In this document: positions 63,858 to 64,000 of the stretch, in pieces
How positions within the stretch are numbered: the first letter of the stretch is position 1
Layout of the letters: each line of letters opens with the position of its first letter
Origin: Ignavibacteria bacterium
Lineage (GTDB): Bacteria; Bacteroidota; Ignavibacteria; Kapaibacteriales; UBA2268
Assembly (NCBI GenBank): GCA_016844745.1
Contig: JAERMQ010000021.1
Span: 56,090 to 120,089, forward strand
Reading direction: 5' to 3'
DNA length: 64,000 bases
Notes under the pieces: generated by a model
What the model was told of the DNA's origin: nothing
The model's database searches: none
The model's input: only the letters and a program-made list of their open reading frames with translations
Position numbers and translations under genes: made by a program

Positions 63858-64000
63858 TAAATTTATGACATTTTGAATCTTCTCAGATTGTTTGTTTTTA
63901 TTAATACCTTAATCAGTGAGTAAAAATCAGATGATAGAATTAGCCTGATTTTTATACAAATTTTTTAATTTCAGCGATATGTGCTAATTTTCCTTATTCT

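Noticed and set aside
1..64000. tRNA or rRNA genes and known riboswitches
   Set aside because: No GGTTCGAATCC-type T-arm in a cloverleaf context, no rRNA consensus stretches and no recognised riboswitch core were seen on either strand by eye; a covariance-model search would be needed to exclude small RNAs.

Overview
The window looks like a chromosomal piece of an AT-rich, Gram-negative member of the Bacteroidota/Chlorobiota lineage, most likely Ignavibacteria or Kapabacteria. The evidence is several secreted proteins with C-terminal type IX secretion (T9SS) sorting domains, Bacteroidota-type families (DUF2851, the tail-fiber-like 'VGIGT' protein), a protein ending in an IPTL-CTERM signal, and low GC. 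No tRNA, rRNA or CRISPR array was found. This placement is inference from gene content.

Layout. 1-1048: start of ctaD (cytochrome oxidase subunit I) and an overlapping SCO copper chaperone. 1240-1420: decayed histidine-kinase tail. 1435-9157: one-strand cluster of PrkA (YeaG type), YeaH (DUF444), SpoVR and a second larger PrkA-like ATPase. 9.5-12.4 kb: diheme cytochrome b561, cupin, DUF1015. 12.4-15.2 kb: repeat-rich accessory island with remnants and singletons of toxin-antitoxin families (hicA fragment, DUF6883/DUF4926 pair, MNT nucleotidyltransferase, hicB). 15.5-19.2 kb: RibD/DHFR-like reductase, TrmO, and an SppA protease fused to a barrel-like N-terminal region. 19.4-21.9 kb: a glycosyltransferase cut off by an IS1634-like element. 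22.2-27.8 kb: secreted M36 metalloprotease (T9SS), PPK2, thiolase. 28.5-35.3 kb: cell-surface block of T9SS proteins ending in a tail-fiber-like gene whose signal peptide contains a 12-base poly-G tract that currently puts it out of frame. 35.7-41.5 kb: nusA-infB-rbfA-truB. 41.7-48.6 kb: glutaryl-CoA-dehydrogenase-like enzyme, NTF2-like protein, HindIII-like restriction-modification pair, NtrB/NtrC-like two-component pair. 49-60.2 kb: DUF2851, IPTL-CTERM repeat protein, HD phosphohydrolase, and three more secreted proteins. 60.8-63.9 kb: MoxR ATPase, ferredoxin-NADP reductase-like protein, and the C-terminal part of a membrane protein.

The intergenic spaces hold many dispersed inverted and tandem repeats falling into at least five families: G/C-rich double hairpins, GTCATTC palindromes, GTCTGAAC elements, CACAAAG elements, and heptamer/13-mer/69-mer/98-mer tandems. 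Some supply start codons or 3' coding ends of genes. The items most worth following up are the poly-G switch in the surface-protein gene, the two-PrkA/YeaH/SpoVR cluster, the barrel-SppA fusion, the HindIII-type system, and the repeat families.
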